A DNA stretch of 64,000 nucleotides from Pseudomonadota bacterium (GTDB lineage Bacteria; Myxococcota_A; UBA796; UBA9615): contig JAAESI010000310.1 in assembly GCA_024229515.1 (NCBI GenBank), forward strand, positions 1 through 64,000. The letters run 5' to 3'. A program made the position numbers and the translations under genes. A model generated the notes under the pieces. It saw nothing but the letters and a program-made list of their open reading frames with translations, had not been told where the DNA came from and searched no databases. Below are positions 1 to 11,832 of this stretch, in pieces; positions within the stretch are counted from its first letter, which is position 1; every line of letters begins with the position of its first letter.

Positions 1-137
1 CGGCCTCGCCGCCGCCGCCCGCCGTCGTCGAACTGAGCGCCCCCGCCGCGCGGCTGCCTCAGCCCGGTCATGTGGGCCCCTGGGACCTCGGGTGGGCCGT
101 GCACGGGCCGCTCCAGGACGACGGCCTCGTCGCGTAG
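1..137 (+). CDS. C-terminal end of an unidentified protein (partial)
   Basis: An open frame runs in from the left edge (codons from position 3) and stops at TAG 135-137, giving about 44 residues. It starts Pro/Ala-rich and ends in a mixed segment (PWDLGWAVHGPLQDDGLVA) that reads like a genuine C-terminus. It converges on the minus-strand surface protein with a 58-base gap. Nothing identifies the family, and a 44-codon open frame in 70% GC DNA can occur by chance, so this is tentative. Confidence 0.35.
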   Translation, partial: ASPPPPAVVELSAPAARLPQPGHVGPWDLGWAVHGPLQDDGLVA

Positions 138-195
138 CCGGGGACTCGGGGCGTCGGGCGCTCACGCAGAGGCGCCACCCGAGAAGGCGCTGGGC

Positions 196-3306
<3,111 letters not shown>

Positions 3307-3400
3307 AGCTCCTCCGACCTAGAGGGTCTCAAGGACCACAACGACTGTCAATTGCGACAAGTTGTTGCGAGCCGCAAACAAATCGAAGGATCTCACACAC

Positions 3401-4369
3401 ATGACCGCATCATCCGAGGACCAGGCTTGGTTCATGCAAACCCTCGTCGTGCTCCTGTTGCTCCTCGCTCTCGGCTCCGTGGTGGCGGCCGCCGTGGTCA
3501 CCGACGCGCTCGCGCCGAGGCGTCTTCGTCCCGCCCTCCAGTACGTCGCCGAGGCCCTCGGGGTCGACGCTCCGGCCCCGGGCTCGCCCCGGATCGAGGG
3601 CTCCGTGCACGGGCTCGAGGTGAGGATCGTGGGGCAGCTCGCGCACGAGGACAGCCCGGCCGCATTGGCGGTGCAGATCGAACTGGGGAGGCGCGTGCCC
3701 CAGGGGCTGCGGGTCAGGCGTCGGACGCGGCTCGATCCCAGTCCCCCCCGCCTGCGGGAGCCGACGTTCGACACCCACGTCAGCGTCGAGGGGCCCGAGG
3801 CCCAGGTCGAGGGGCTGTTCGACGCGACCGTGCGCGCCTACGTACTCGACCTCATCCGCTACGACGGCTTCAAGGTCACCTCGCGGGGGGTGTCCTTCCG
3901 CGTGCCGGAGCTCGATCGCGAGCCCGAAGCGGCGCTGCAGGCGGTGCTCCGGGGGGTCGCGCTGGCGTGGCACTTGAGCCGCCGCCCCGAGACGGTGCCG
4001 GCGATGCTGCTCGACCTCGCCACCCGCGACTCGACCCTGGGGGTCCGGCGGCGGTGCACCGACCTGCTGCTGAGCCGCTTCCGGGGGAGCCATGAGGCGA
4101 TGGTCGGCATGGGGCTGCTCATGGGCGAAGGCCAGCCGCCCGAGCTGCGCATGGCCGCGGCGCTGGCCGCGGCCGAGCGGGATCCGCGGCGCGCGCGCGT
4201 CTTCCAGGGGCTCCTGCGCGCGCCCACCGAGGAGGTGCGGCGGGTCGCCGCGGCGGAGTTGGGGATGTTGCGTTCGGGTCCGGGGCGGGTCTCGCTGGCC
4301 CCCGGCGCCACTTCTGAGGGCCGGCTCAGCGAAGCGGAAGAGGGGCGGCTCGCGCTGGTCGCGAGCTGA
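3401..4369 (+). CDS. Membrane-anchored HEAT-like protein of unknown function
   Basis: Predicted 322 residues. One transmembrane helix lies at about residues 12-34 (LVVLLLLLALGSVVAAAVV); the remainder is soluble. The second half is helical, rich in Ala/Arg/Leu and HEAT/armadillo-like (ATRDSTLGVRRRCTDLLLSRF, then units around RMAAALAAAERDPRRARVF). I do not recognise the family. I chose ATG 3401 because GAAGGA lies ten bases upstream; an in-frame TTG at 3362 has no ribosome site. It is divergent from the surface protein gene and ends directly against the next minus-strand gene, whose stop begins at the next base. A membrane scaffold role is only a guess. Confidence 0.65.
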   Translation: MTASSEDQAWFMQTLVVLLLLLALGSVVAAAVVTDALAPRRLRPALQYVAEALGVDAPAPGSPRIEGSVHGLEVRIVGQLAHEDSPAALAVQIELGRRVPQGLRVRRRTRLDPSPPRLREPTFDTHVSVEGPEAQVEGLFDATVRAYVLDLIRYDGFKVTSRGVSFRVPELDREPEAALQAVLRGVALAWHLSRRPETVPAMLLDLATRDSTLGVRRRCTDLLLSRFRGSHEAMVGMGLLMGEGQPPELRMAAALAAAERDPRRARVFQGLLRAPTEEVRRVAAAELGMLRSGPGRVSLAPGATSEGRLSEAEEGRLALVAS

Positions 4370-5854
4370 TCAGAAGCGGACGACGATCCCGTTGGGGGTG
4401 GGGAACACGCTCACCTCGAGGCCCTTCTTGTAGCTCTTGTAGGCCTCCCGCCCGTGGTGATCGACCCGGCGGCTGAGCACGGTGGTCGCGATCGCCACGA
4501 AGACCAGGGACAGCTGCACGCCGAGCACGGAGACGCCGATCGAGGGGTCATAGGTGCCGCCGTAGATCGCCAGCGGGATCGAAGCCTGGAACAGGGCCAG
4601 GGACACGATCCCGAAGACGCTCCCGGCTCGCCGCAGCCCCTTGGACAGGGACTGCGCGCTGTCGCCGGTGGATCGCAGCAGCAGACCCGTGCCCGCCATC
4701 ACCACCCACGTGCTGACCGCCGGCAGCCACAGGATCGTGTTGGCGATGCTCAGCTGCAGCGCCCACGGCACACGCGCGGGTTGCATCAACAGGAAGCTCG
4801 CCTGAAGCACCCCGGTGCCGGCGGCGGCGATGCCCCAGCCGCGGGTGTGGAGGGTCAGTTCCTTGCTGAAGCCGATCTTCCAGTCGGGCTTCGCGACGGG
4901 CTCGGGGGGCGCCTCCTCCTCGACCTCCGGCTCACCGGTGATCAACGGCGGCGAGTCCGCGAGCGCGGCGGTCGGGAGCAACAGCGCCAGGAGCAGGCCG
5001 AACACGGCGGGATGGCCCGCCTTGAGGCGGCGCTTGCGGCGCAGCAGCAGCAAGACGGCGGCGAGCAGGAGGGAGGCGCGCGTGACCTGGGTGCCGTCGT
5101 CCACGCAGCCGGGGGCGGGGGTGGTGACCGCGAGGGGGTCGCTCCAGCCGGAGAAGTTGCCCGCGAGGTCGACCGCCGAGAACCGGAAGGACAGGTCCTG
5201 GTTGGGGCCGATGTCGTCGACGTAGCCCACATCGCTGGTCTCGGAGATGGAGACCACGTCGGCGAAGAGGTCGTCGATCGCGTCGACCTCGACCTCGTGG
5301 GCCATGAACCGGAAGTCGCCGTCGCCGGCGAGGAAGAAGCGGACCTCGTCGTTGTAGTCGGTGACCATGCAGGGCTCAGAGCCCAGCTGGTTGTAGTCGG
5401 TGAACACGTCCTGGCCGATCGCCTCGGGGACCATCGGGGCGGTGGTGTCGCGCTCGTCGCTGGTGCGGAACGCCACCCGCGAGATGTCCGTGAGGGCGCC
5501 CGGCTCGCGATCGAACTCGATCTCGTAGTCGGTGTCGGGTTCCAACTCGGCTTCGGGCTGGTACGCCAGCAGCAGGCGGTCGTCCGATCGCACCGTGCCG
5601 AGGGCCTCCAGGCCGACCTCCTCACCGGAGCCCAGAGACAGCAGGGACAGCCCCGACGTCGTGCCTCCGATGGTCGTGTCCGGCTCCACCACGGTGTACC
5701 AGACCCAGGTGTTGACGGGCGCCAACGAGTCCGACGAACTGGGGGTCACCCGCCCGTCGGCGGTCTCCTCGAAGAAGAAGTTGGGGCACTGCGCGGAGGC
5801 CAGGCCAGGGGCCAGGACACACGCGAGCGAGAACAAGAGGGCAGCGGTACGCAC
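4370..5854 (-). CDS. Secreted protein with C-terminal anchor joined in frame to a polytopic membrane protein
   Basis: One open frame of 494 codons. Part 1 (1-~277) has a signal peptide ending ASA, a Cys-containing extracellular domain with fibronectin-like phrasing (DLAGNFSGWSDPLAV) and a tail with a Cys, a hydrophobic run and RRKRR, as in MYXO-CTERM proteins. Part 2 starts with a second signal-like helix (LLLALLLPTAALADS), then a Pro/Glu linker and about four membrane helices. GTG at 5852-5854 follows GGAGG by five bases. An internal GTG at 5003-5005 could start part 2 separately (211 aa). Either a natural fusion or two genes that have lost the intervening stop; I favour two ancestral genes. 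No enzymatic motif seen. Confidence 0.6.
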   Translation of the reverse strand: MRTAALLFSLACVLAPGLASAQCPNFFFEETADGRVTPSSSDSLAPVNTWVWYTVVEPDTTIGGTTSGLSLLSLGSGEEVGLEALGTVRSDDRLLLAYQPEAELEPDTDYEIEFDREPGALTDISRVAFRTSDERDTTAPMVPEAIGQDVFTDYNQLGSEPCMVTDYNDEVRFFLAGDGDFRFMAHEVEVDAIDDLFADVVSISETSDVGYVDDIGPNQDLSFRFSAVDLAGNFSGWSDPLAVTTPAPGCVDDGTQVTRASLLLAAVLLLLRRKRRLKAGHPAVFGLLLALLLPTAALADSPPLITGEPEVEEEAPPEPVAKPDWKIGFSKELTLHTRGWGIAAAGTGVLQASFLLMQPARVPWALQLSIANTILWLPAVSTWVVMAGTGLLLRSTGDSAQSLSKGLRRAGSVFGIVSLALFQASIPLAIYGGTYDPSIGVSVLGVQLSLVFVAIATTVLSRRVDHHGREAYKSYKKGLEVSVFPTPNGIVVRF

Positions 5855-5913
5855 GACAACCTCCGAAGCAACACCGGGACCAGCGTACCGGGGCAGGCTC
5901 GCGCACAATGACC

Positions 5914-5929
5914 TGGCACACCCATTGCG
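5914..5929 (+). promoter_or_regulatory. Sigma-54-type promoter candidate before the DUF2330 gene
   Basis: TGGCAC, five bases, TTGCG: both conserved pairs (GG 5915-5916, GC 5927-5928) are present with the required 12-base offset. The predicted start of transcription is about 5940, only two bases before the ATG at 5942, which would leave the GGAAGG at 5933-5938 outside the transcript. So the element is an excellent consensus match but its use is uncertain. Confidence 0.45.
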
Positions 5930-5941
5930 TTGGGAAGGCCC

Positions 5942-7603
5942 ATGACCCGCCTCACCTCCTTGCTCGTCTTCGTCGTCGCGACCGTCGCGGCGGTCCCTGC
6001 CGCCCTCGCGTGCGGCGGCTTCTTCTGCAACGCCGTCCAGCCGGTGCTCACACCGGTGGAGCAAAACGCCGAACGCATCCTGTTCGAGATGAACGGGGAC
6101 GGCACAGTGACCGCGATCGTCGAGATCTCGTACTCCGGGAACCCCAGTGACTTCTCCTGGGTGGTGCCCGTGAGCGACACGCCGGAGCTGGCGGTGGTGC
6201 CCGCGAGCACGCTGCTGGTGCTGGACGACGCGACCGCGCCGACCATCCAGCAGCAGCCGACGGTCTGTACCGAGCGCGGCTACGGCTGCGACGTGGGCGG
6301 CGTCGGCGCGGCGGGCGTCGGCTTCGGCTGCGCCTCCTCGGCCCTGCGCGCGGGTGACTTCGGAGCCGAGGACTTCGGCGGCGGCGTGCTCGTGGAGGAG
6401 CTCGAGCAGGTCGGCCCGTACCTCAGCGAGGTGGTCAGCAGCGATGACCCCGCGGCCCTGATCAACTGGCTCAACAAGAACGGCTACCTCATCACCCCGG
6501 AGATGGAGGAATTCGTCAGCGACTACGTGACCCAGGGGATCAAGTTCCTCGCCATGAAGCTCGCCCCGGGCGCGGCGACCACCGACATCGAGCCGATCTC
6601 CATGACCTACCCCGGCGACAGCCCGAGCATCCCGCTGGTGCTGACGTCCGTGAGCGCGGAGCCCGAGATGGGCGTGATGGTCTTCATCGCCAGCAACGAG
6701 CGCTACCAGTCGTCCAACTGGCCCAACGTGTTGGTGGATCCGGTCGACGTGCGCGCCGATCCGAGCACCTCGCAGACCAACTACTACCCCTTGCTGAGCT
6801 GGCTGGTGGACCAGGTCGGCGGCAACGCGATGGTCACCGAGTACGCCGGCGACATCGGCACGCCGGTGAACAACGGCATCAACACCTGGAGCTTCCAGTT
6901 CCAGGAGGAAGCGGACTGGCTCGCCGGCCTGCGCGGCCGTCACTCGTACCTGACGCGAATGTACACCCGCGTGAGCGGCTGGGAGATGACGTCGGACCCG
7001 ATCTTCGAGCCGAGCCCGGGCGGCACGGTCAGCAACTTCCTCGACCTGACCGAGAACGACCCGATCGAGATCTGCGCCAACGACCCCACCCCCCTGTGCG
7101 GCCGCACCTACTGCGGTGAGGGCGCCACCTGCGCCACCACCGAGTTCGGCGACGAAGGCTGCGCCTGCCCCGAGGGCACGGTCGCGCGCTCCATCCAGAG
7201 CCCCGAACTCAACGGCCTGGGGCTGTACGAGACGGTCACCTGCCAGCGGCTCGACTTCGACCTGATGGGTTCGGTCGATTCGCTCGGGCCGGGCGCCAAC
7301 AGCGACCCCTGCATGAACACCGACTGCGGCGCCGGCGGCAGCTGCATCGCGCTCAACGGCTTCCCCACCTGCGACTGCGCCGATGGCGGCGTCGCCGTCC
7401 CCGACGGCCAGGGCGGTCTGCGCTGCGAGGAGGCGATCGACCTGTTCGGTCCCGAGGACGGCCTGCTCGCCTCCGCCGTGGCCGAGAGCACCGAGGTGGC
7501 GTTCAAGGCGGCCACGCCCAACGGCCGCAGCGCGGCGCTGGTGGTCGCGGTGTTGCTGATCCCGATGCTGATCGTGCGCCGGCCGAACCGCCGCGCGGCG
7601 TAG
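5942..7603 (+). CDS. DUF2330-type secreted protein
   Basis: Predicted 553 residues. A signal peptide (MTRLTSLLVFVVATVAAV) ends at ALA, directly followed by CGGFFC and a conserved ERILFEMNGDGTVTAIVEI / DFSWVVPVSDTPEL block typical of DUF2330 proteins, common in Myxococcota and of unknown function. Two EGF-like Cys clusters follow near residues 380-420 and 455-495 (CGEGATCATTEFGDEGCACP; CGAGGSCIALNGFPTCDC). The C-terminus is a hydrophobic helix plus RRPNRR, suggesting surface anchoring. ATG 5942 follows GGAAGG. It ends tail to tail against mvaK1 with no gap. Alternative start TTG 5960 is possible if the sigma-54 element is used. Confidence 0.75.
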   Translation: MTRLTSLLVFVVATVAAVPAALACGGFFCNAVQPVLTPVEQNAERILFEMNGDGTVTAIVEISYSGNPSDFSWVVPVSDTPELAVVPASTLLVLDDATAPTIQQQPTVCTERGYGCDVGGVGAAGVGFGCASSALRAGDFGAEDFGGGVLVEELEQVGPYLSEVVSSDDPAALINWLNKNGYLITPEMEEFVSDYVTQGIKFLAMKLAPGAATTDIEPISMTYPGDSPSIPLVLTSVSAEPEMGVMVFIASNERYQSSNWPNVLVDPVDVRADPSTSQTNYYPLLSWLVDQVGGNAMVTEYAGDIGTPVNNGINTWSFQFQEEADWLAGLRGRHSYLTRMYTRVSGWEMTSDPIFEPSPGGTVSNFLDLTENDPIEICANDPTPLCGRTYCGEGATCATTEFGDEGCACPEGTVARSIQSPELNGLGLYETVTCQRLDFDLMGSVDSLGPGANSDPCMNTDCGAGGSCIALNGFPTCDCADGGVAVPDGQGGLRCEEAIDLFGPEDGLLASAVAESTEVAFKAATPNGRSAALVVAVLLIPMLIVRRPNRRAA

Positions 7604-8728
7604 CTAGCCGACGCGAACCCGCACGGCGTCCGGCCCCCACTCGCGGGCGACGCCGGCGGCGACGCGGTCCTCCACCAACGCCAGGAGCGTGCCGCCCCAG
7701 CCGGCGCCGGTGATCTTCGCGCCGAGGGCGCCCGCTTCCAGCGCGATCGACACGCCTTCGCGGTCGTCGTCGTTCACCACGCCGATGCGGTCGAGGCTGC
7801 GCTGCTGCTGGTTCATCGCCTCGCCCAGGCCGCCGAGATCGCCGGCGCGCCAGGCGGCGTGGCCGTCGCGGCACCAGCGGCCCATCTCGGCGATCACGCG
7901 GACGAGTTGAGGGTCGGCCACGATCGACTCGCGCACCCCGTTGACCAGTTCCGCCGTGCTCTTGCCCGAGGTCCGCGGGAGCAGCACCAGCTGCAGGGGC
8001 GGGAGGCCGTGGAGCGGAACCGGCGGCTTCTCCTTCTCGAACCAGACGGGCGACTCGTGCACCGACACGGTGTGGTCGACCCCCGACGGGTTGGAGTGGA
8101 ACAGCTGCTCGACGGCCGCGGCCACCGGCATCACCCGCTCGGGGGTCGGGTCCTCGCCGTACCACTGCAGCAGCGCCCGGGTCACCGCCGTGCCCAGCGC
8201 CGCCGAGGTGCCCATGCCCGAGCGCAGTCCGCCCGCGCGTACGGCCACCCGGACCGGCAGCGGCATCTGCAGGCCGAGCTCGTGAGCGGCGGTGCCCAGG
8301 GCCCGGCTGACGTCGCCGCGGGCGCCCTCGGGGGCCCCCGCTTCGACGTCGATGGTCAGCGGCGGATGCTCGCCGGCCTCCAGCGTCGGTTCGGCGGGCA
8401 CGCCTCCCTCGGCGCGCACCCGGTCGGCGAACTCCTGAAACTCGGGCGTGCCGAACGACGGCATCGCCAGGGTGGAGACGTCGTCCTGCGGTGAACCGGG
8501 GGAGATCGGCGCCTTGATCAGCCCGCTGTCCTTCGCCCCCGGCGGGACCCAGGAGACCGTCGGGGAGGCCAGCACCACCGACAGCCGCATGTCGCTCAGC
8601 GGCACCGCGATCGCGGGCTCGCCGTACACCACGGAGTGCTCACCCAGGAGGATGACCTTGCCGCACGCCGTCGCGACGGCGGGGTGCTGCCCGGCAGCGG
8701 TATCGGGTCGATCAGAGGAGGTGGTCAT
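7604..8728 (-). CDS. mvaK1: Mevalonate kinase
   Basis: Predicted 374-residue GHMP kinase that phosphorylates mevalonate at C5 with ATP. GHMP motif 1 is GKVILLGEHSVVYGEPAIAV near the N-terminus; motif 2 is GLRSGMGTSAALGTAV; motif 3 is KITGAGWGGTLLAL. The HSVVYG wording of motif 1 favours mevalonate kinase over the other two GHMP enzymes in the operon. It is the last gene of a minus-strand mevalonate operon; its ATG overlaps the end of mvaD by 17 bases, indicating coupled translation. The upstream 25 residues are hydrophilic and Ser/Asp-rich. Confidence 0.88.
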   Translation of the reverse strand: MTTSSDRPDTAAGQHPAVATACGKVILLGEHSVVYGEPAIAVPLSDMRLSVVLASPTVSWVPPGAKDSGLIKAPISPGSPQDDVSTLAMPSFGTPEFQEFADRVRAEGGVPAEPTLEAGEHPPLTIDVEAGAPEGARGDVSRALGTAAHELGLQMPLPVRVAVRAGGLRSGMGTSAALGTAVTRALLQWYGEDPTPERVMPVAAAVEQLFHSNPSGVDHTVSVHESPVWFEKEKPPVPLHGLPPLQLVLLPRTSGKSTAELVNGVRESIVADPQLVRVIAEMGRWCRDGHAAWRAGDLGGLGEAMNQQQRSLDRIGVVNDDDREGVSIALEAGALGAKITGAGWGGTLLALVEDRVAAGVAREWGPDAVRVRVG

Positions 8729-9707
8729 CGACGATTCTGGCCGCGGGGCCGGGGCGGTTTTCGAGGATCTCGGCGTCGGGGGCCACGATCGTCAGTCGCT
8801 CGCGGACCTCGAACGCGACGTCGCCTTCGCACAGCACGTGCAGATTGGGGCCGGCATCGAGGGTGAACCAGACCGGCACCCCCTCGTCGTCGCGCCACGC
8901 CCGAAGGTGGTGGATGAGACGAATGGTGTCGGGCTGCAGGTACAGCGCGGACGGTCGGCCGCTCATCATGATCGCCTGCACCTCCATGGCTTCGTGTTCG
9001 ACGATCTCCCCGAAGGTCGCAACATCTCGCGTTGCGAGAGCCCCCTTCAGAGACAGGATACGCGCAGGAAGCTCCTCCTGCCGGGCCGCCATGAACGGAT
9101 GGCGCACGGCGATCTTGTGGCCTTCGCTGCTGGAGATGGTCTTGGGCTTGCGGCTGAGCACCACCACGAGGTCCCGGAGGTCCCAGTGGCCGGGGCCGCA
9201 CAGTTGCTCGCTGTAGCTGGAGGCGTCGTCGGTGCCGCCCTTCCATTCGACGAACCCGGCCTGGACCGACCGGCACGCCGAGCCGCTGCCGCGGCGGGCC
9301 CACCGCGTCATCTCGGTCTCGTCCGGTGACTCCTCCCCGAACGCCGCGAACGCCGCCGTGGCGAGGGCCGCAAACCCCGACGCGGACGAGGCGATGCCGG
9401 TGCCGGCGGGGAAGCTGTTCACCGACGCGACCCGCGCGCCCATTCGGTAGTACTGGTCGCGGATCCGGTCCAGGTACCGCGAGATCCGCAGCGCGCGGGC
9501 GTCCAGGATCCGCTCGCTGTTGAGGTAGATGACGTCGTCCTTGAGCTCCGGGTCCCACTGCACCGTGGTGGTGGTGACCGCGTCCGACAGGGTCATCGAG
9601 ACCGAGTCGTTCAGCGGGATGTTGTGGTCGAAGTCGGCCTTCCCCCAGTACTTGATGAAGGCGATGTTGGAGCAGGCGCGGGCGGTCGCCTTCATGCGGT
9701 CGGTCAT
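8712..9707 (-). CDS. mvaD: Diphosphomevalonate decarboxylase
   Basis: Predicted 331 residues. Catalyses ATP-dependent decarboxylation of mevalonate 5-diphosphate to isopentenyl diphosphate. Signature segments are NIAFIKYWGK near residue 12, the phosphate loop FPAGTGIASSASGFAAL and WFTLDAGPNLHVLC near the C-terminus. ATG 9707 overlaps the stop of the phosphomevalonate kinase gene by four bases (ATGA). Length matches the family. Operon context with five other isoprenoid genes removes most doubt, although mevalonate-3-kinase-type relatives share the fold. Confidence 0.9.
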   Translation of the reverse strand: MTDRMKATARACSNIAFIKYWGKADFDHNIPLNDSVSMTLSDAVTTTTVQWDPELKDDVIYLNSERILDARALRISRYLDRIRDQYYRMGARVASVNSFPAGTGIASSASGFAALATAAFAAFGEESPDETEMTRWARRGSGSACRSVQAGFVEWKGGTDDASSYSEQLCGPGHWDLRDLVVVLSRKPKTISSSEGHKIAVRHPFMAARQEELPARILSLKGALATRDVATFGEIVEHEAMEVQAIMMSGRPSALYLQPDTIRLIHHLRAWRDDEGVPVWFTLDAGPNLHVLCEGDVAFEVRERLTIVAPDAEILENRPGPAARIVDDHLL

Positions 9708-10642
9708 GCGGATTCCTCGATGCGGAGCCCCTCGGACTCCGGGTTCAGATCGAGCACCTCGAGGCCGTGGCCCCGCGCCGCGGCGGCGGCGTAGTTCGGG
9801 TCGGCGGCGAGGATGAGGATGCAGTCGCCCCCGCCCGCGCCGCTCATGCGGGCGCCGAGCACGTCGGGGTCCCCTTGCAGCGCGTTGACGATGGCGGCGG
9901 GCTCGTCGGGCACGGCGCCCAGCTCGTTCAGCAAGGCGTGGCCCTCGTCCAAGGCGGCGCCGAGGGCGGGCAGGTCGCCATCGCGGAGCAGGTCCGCGCC
10001 GCGCTCGGCGAGGGCCCCGATGGCGTCGTAGATCCGATCCCCGGGGGGGAAGCGCTCGCGCACCTTCCGGATCATCGGACCGGTGCCGACCTTGGTGCCG
10101 GTGTACGCGACGACCCACGACGGCTCGGCATCCACCAGGATCGGCTGCAGTTCGGCGGGGTCTCCGTCCCGGTACAGCACGTAGCCGCCCAGCAGTTGGG
10201 TCGCGACGTCGTAGCCCGAGGCCGCTCCCTGGAGGGCACGCTGGGCGTCCCGCACCTCCGCGAAGCGATCGATTCCCCCCCGCCCCGCGAGCGCGGCAGC
10301 GGCGGCGAGCGTGGACGCCGAGGACGAACCGAGCCCCCACGTCGGGGGAAACCCCGCCTCGAAGGTGAGGGAGACGCCGCCGGAGGCCCAGGCGCGGAGG
10401 ATCGGCCACAGCAGCGCCGCCCGCGGGTCCGACGGTGCGTCCTGAGCCAGCTCGGCGGCGGGGAGGTCGATGGGCGGCTCGAACACGCCGTCCGAGACGA
10501 TCCGGATCCGGTCCCCTCCCCGGGTCGCCGTGCAGGTGATGCGGCGGTCGAAGCACATGGCGACGCTGCGGTGCCCGTCCAGGACCGCGTACTCACCGAA
10601 CAGCATCAACTTGCCGGGGGCCGAAGCCGAAACCGAAGTCAC
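9704..10642 (-). CDS. mvaK2: Phosphomevalonate kinase (GHMP family)
   Basis: Predicted 312 residues. GHMP motifs: APGKLMLFGEYAVLDG at the N-terminus, PTWGLGSSSASTLAAAAAL in the middle, and GARMSGAGGGDCILIL near the C-terminus. By order and by the GEYAVLDG motif it should convert phosphomevalonate to diphosphomevalonate. GTG start at 10640-10642 overlaps the TGA of mvaA (GTGA), and its own stop overlaps mvaD (ATGA). The assignment among GHMP paralogues is partly by elimination, since mevalonate kinase and decarboxylase are already present. Confidence 0.82.
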   Translation of the reverse strand: MTSVSASAPGKLMLFGEYAVLDGHRSVAMCFDRRITCTATRGGDRIRIVSDGVFEPPIDLPAAELAQDAPSDPRAALLWPILRAWASGGVSLTFEAGFPPTWGLGSSSASTLAAAAALAGRGGIDRFAEVRDAQRALQGAASGYDVATQLLGGYVLYRDGDPAELQPILVDAEPSWVVAYTGTKVGTGPMIRKVRERFPPGDRIYDAIGALAERGADLLRDGDLPALGAALDEGHALLNELGAVPDEPAAIVNALQGDPDVLGARMSGAGGGDCILILAADPNYAAAAARGHGLEVLDLNPESEGLRIEESA

Positions 10643-11832
10643 TCGGGGTCCGTCCCTCGGGCCAACGCGAGGTTGGTCTTGTGGAGCCGCATGTGCCCTT
10701 TCTGGATGCCCTCGGTGCCCAGGGCGCGGAGCGCCGCGAGGTTCTGCGCGAGGCCGACCGAGGCGATGATGCGGGCCAACTCCTGCGCTCGGGTCACCTG
10801 CATCAGGCGGAGGGAGAAGCGGGCGAGCGGGTGCAGGCGGGTGACGCCTCCGACGACGCCGACCTGCAGCGGGATCTCCAGGCGGCCGCACAGCCGCTCC
10901 TCGGCCTCGTCCACCGACCACTGCGACAGCGGCGAGTATTGGCCCGACCGCGCCGCGTAGGCGTGAGCCCCCGCTTCGACCGCGCGCCAGTCGTTCCCGG
11001 TGGCGATCACCACGGGATCGACGCCGTTCATGATCCCCTTGTTGTGGGTGGTGGCGCGGTAGGGGTCCAGCTCGGCGAACTTCGCCGCGGCCACCACCCG
11101 ACGGGCCACCTCGGCGCCGTCGTGCCCGTCCAGCGCGAGATCTTCGAAGCGGATCGCGCAGCGCGCGGCGAACCGCCGGCGATCCGCGAGGTTCGACAGG
11201 ATGCGGAGCCCCGGCGTGCCCTTGGCGAGGCGGGCGAGGGCGGGCGCCACCGTCTCGCACATGGTGTTGACGGCGTTGGCCCCCATGGCGTCGGCGCAGG
11301 CGACGAGCAGGTGCACGACCACGACGTGAGCCTCGGGGAAGGGGCGGACCTCGATGCGCTGGCACCCGCCCCCGTGGGCCATCAACCCGGGATCCAGGGC
11401 GTTGGCGGCGGCGACGATCACGGATTCGGCCTGCCGCAGCCGGTCGGCGGCGGTCTCCGGGTCGGCCACGTCGCGCAGCTCCACCTGCCCGATCATCAGG
11501 TCCTCGACGACCTCGGTGACGAAGCCCCCCGTAGGGCGTGTGCGGCGGGCCATGTTGGAGGCGGCCGCCACCACCGACGTCTCCTCCACCGCCATCGGCA
11601 CGAGCACGTCGCGACCGTCGATGAGGAAGTTGGTGGCGATGCCGAGGGGCAGCCCGAAGCCGCCGATGGCGTTCTCGATGAAGCCGTCGAACAGCTCGAA
11701 GTCGCCGCTGGTGGCGAGCCGGTCGATGTCGGCGTCGTGGTCCTCGAGCCCCGCGGCGGCGCGCAGCACCTCCAGGCGGCGGGCCCGGTCGAGCTTGTAG
11801 AAGCCGGGGAGGCGGGAGGTGCGCTGACTCAC
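10639..11832 (-). CDS. mvaA: Class II hydroxymethylglutaryl-CoA reductase
   Basis: Predicted 397 residues. Interconverts HMG-CoA and mevalonate with NAD(P)H. By alignment in the head with the Pseudomonas mevalonii class II enzyme, the catalytic residues are Glu83 (VEETSVVAA), Lys265 (THNKGIMNG), Asp281 (GNDW) and His380 (KGHMRLH); ENAIGG near 53-58 and DAMGAN at 181-186 are further class II signatures. In this operon it must work in the biosynthetic direction. ATG overlaps the fni stop by four bases. No membrane anchor, as expected for class II. HMG-CoA synthase (mvaS) is not in this window. Confidence 0.93.
   Translation of the reverse strand: MSQRTSRLPGFYKLDRARRLEVLRAAAGLEDHDADIDRLATSGDFELFDGFIENAIGGFGLPLGIATNFLIDGRDVLVPMAVEETSVVAAASNMARRTRPTGGFVTEVVEDLMIGQVELRDVADPETAADRLRQAESVIVAAANALDPGLMAHGGGCQRIEVRPFPEAHVVVVHLLVACADAMGANAVNTMCETVAPALARLAKGTPGLRILSNLADRRRFAARCAIRFEDLALDGHDGAEVARRVVAAAKFAELDPYRATTHNKGIMNGVDPVVIATGNDWRAVEAGAHAYAARSGQYSPLSQWSVDEAEERLCGRLEIPLQVGVVGGVTRLHPLARFSLRLMQVTRAQELARIIASVGLAQNLAALRALGTEGIQKGHMRLHKTNLALARGTDPE

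Noticed and set aside
3307..3400. Near-palindrome TTGCGACAA-G-TTGTTGCGA as an operator
   Set aside because: The arms have two mismatches and no -35/-10 pair could be placed around it; kept out of the feature list.
4454..5911. A 485-codon plus-strand open frame
   Set aside because: Antisense to the membrane/secreted protein at 4370-5854; Gln/Gly/Arg-rich composition without any domain.
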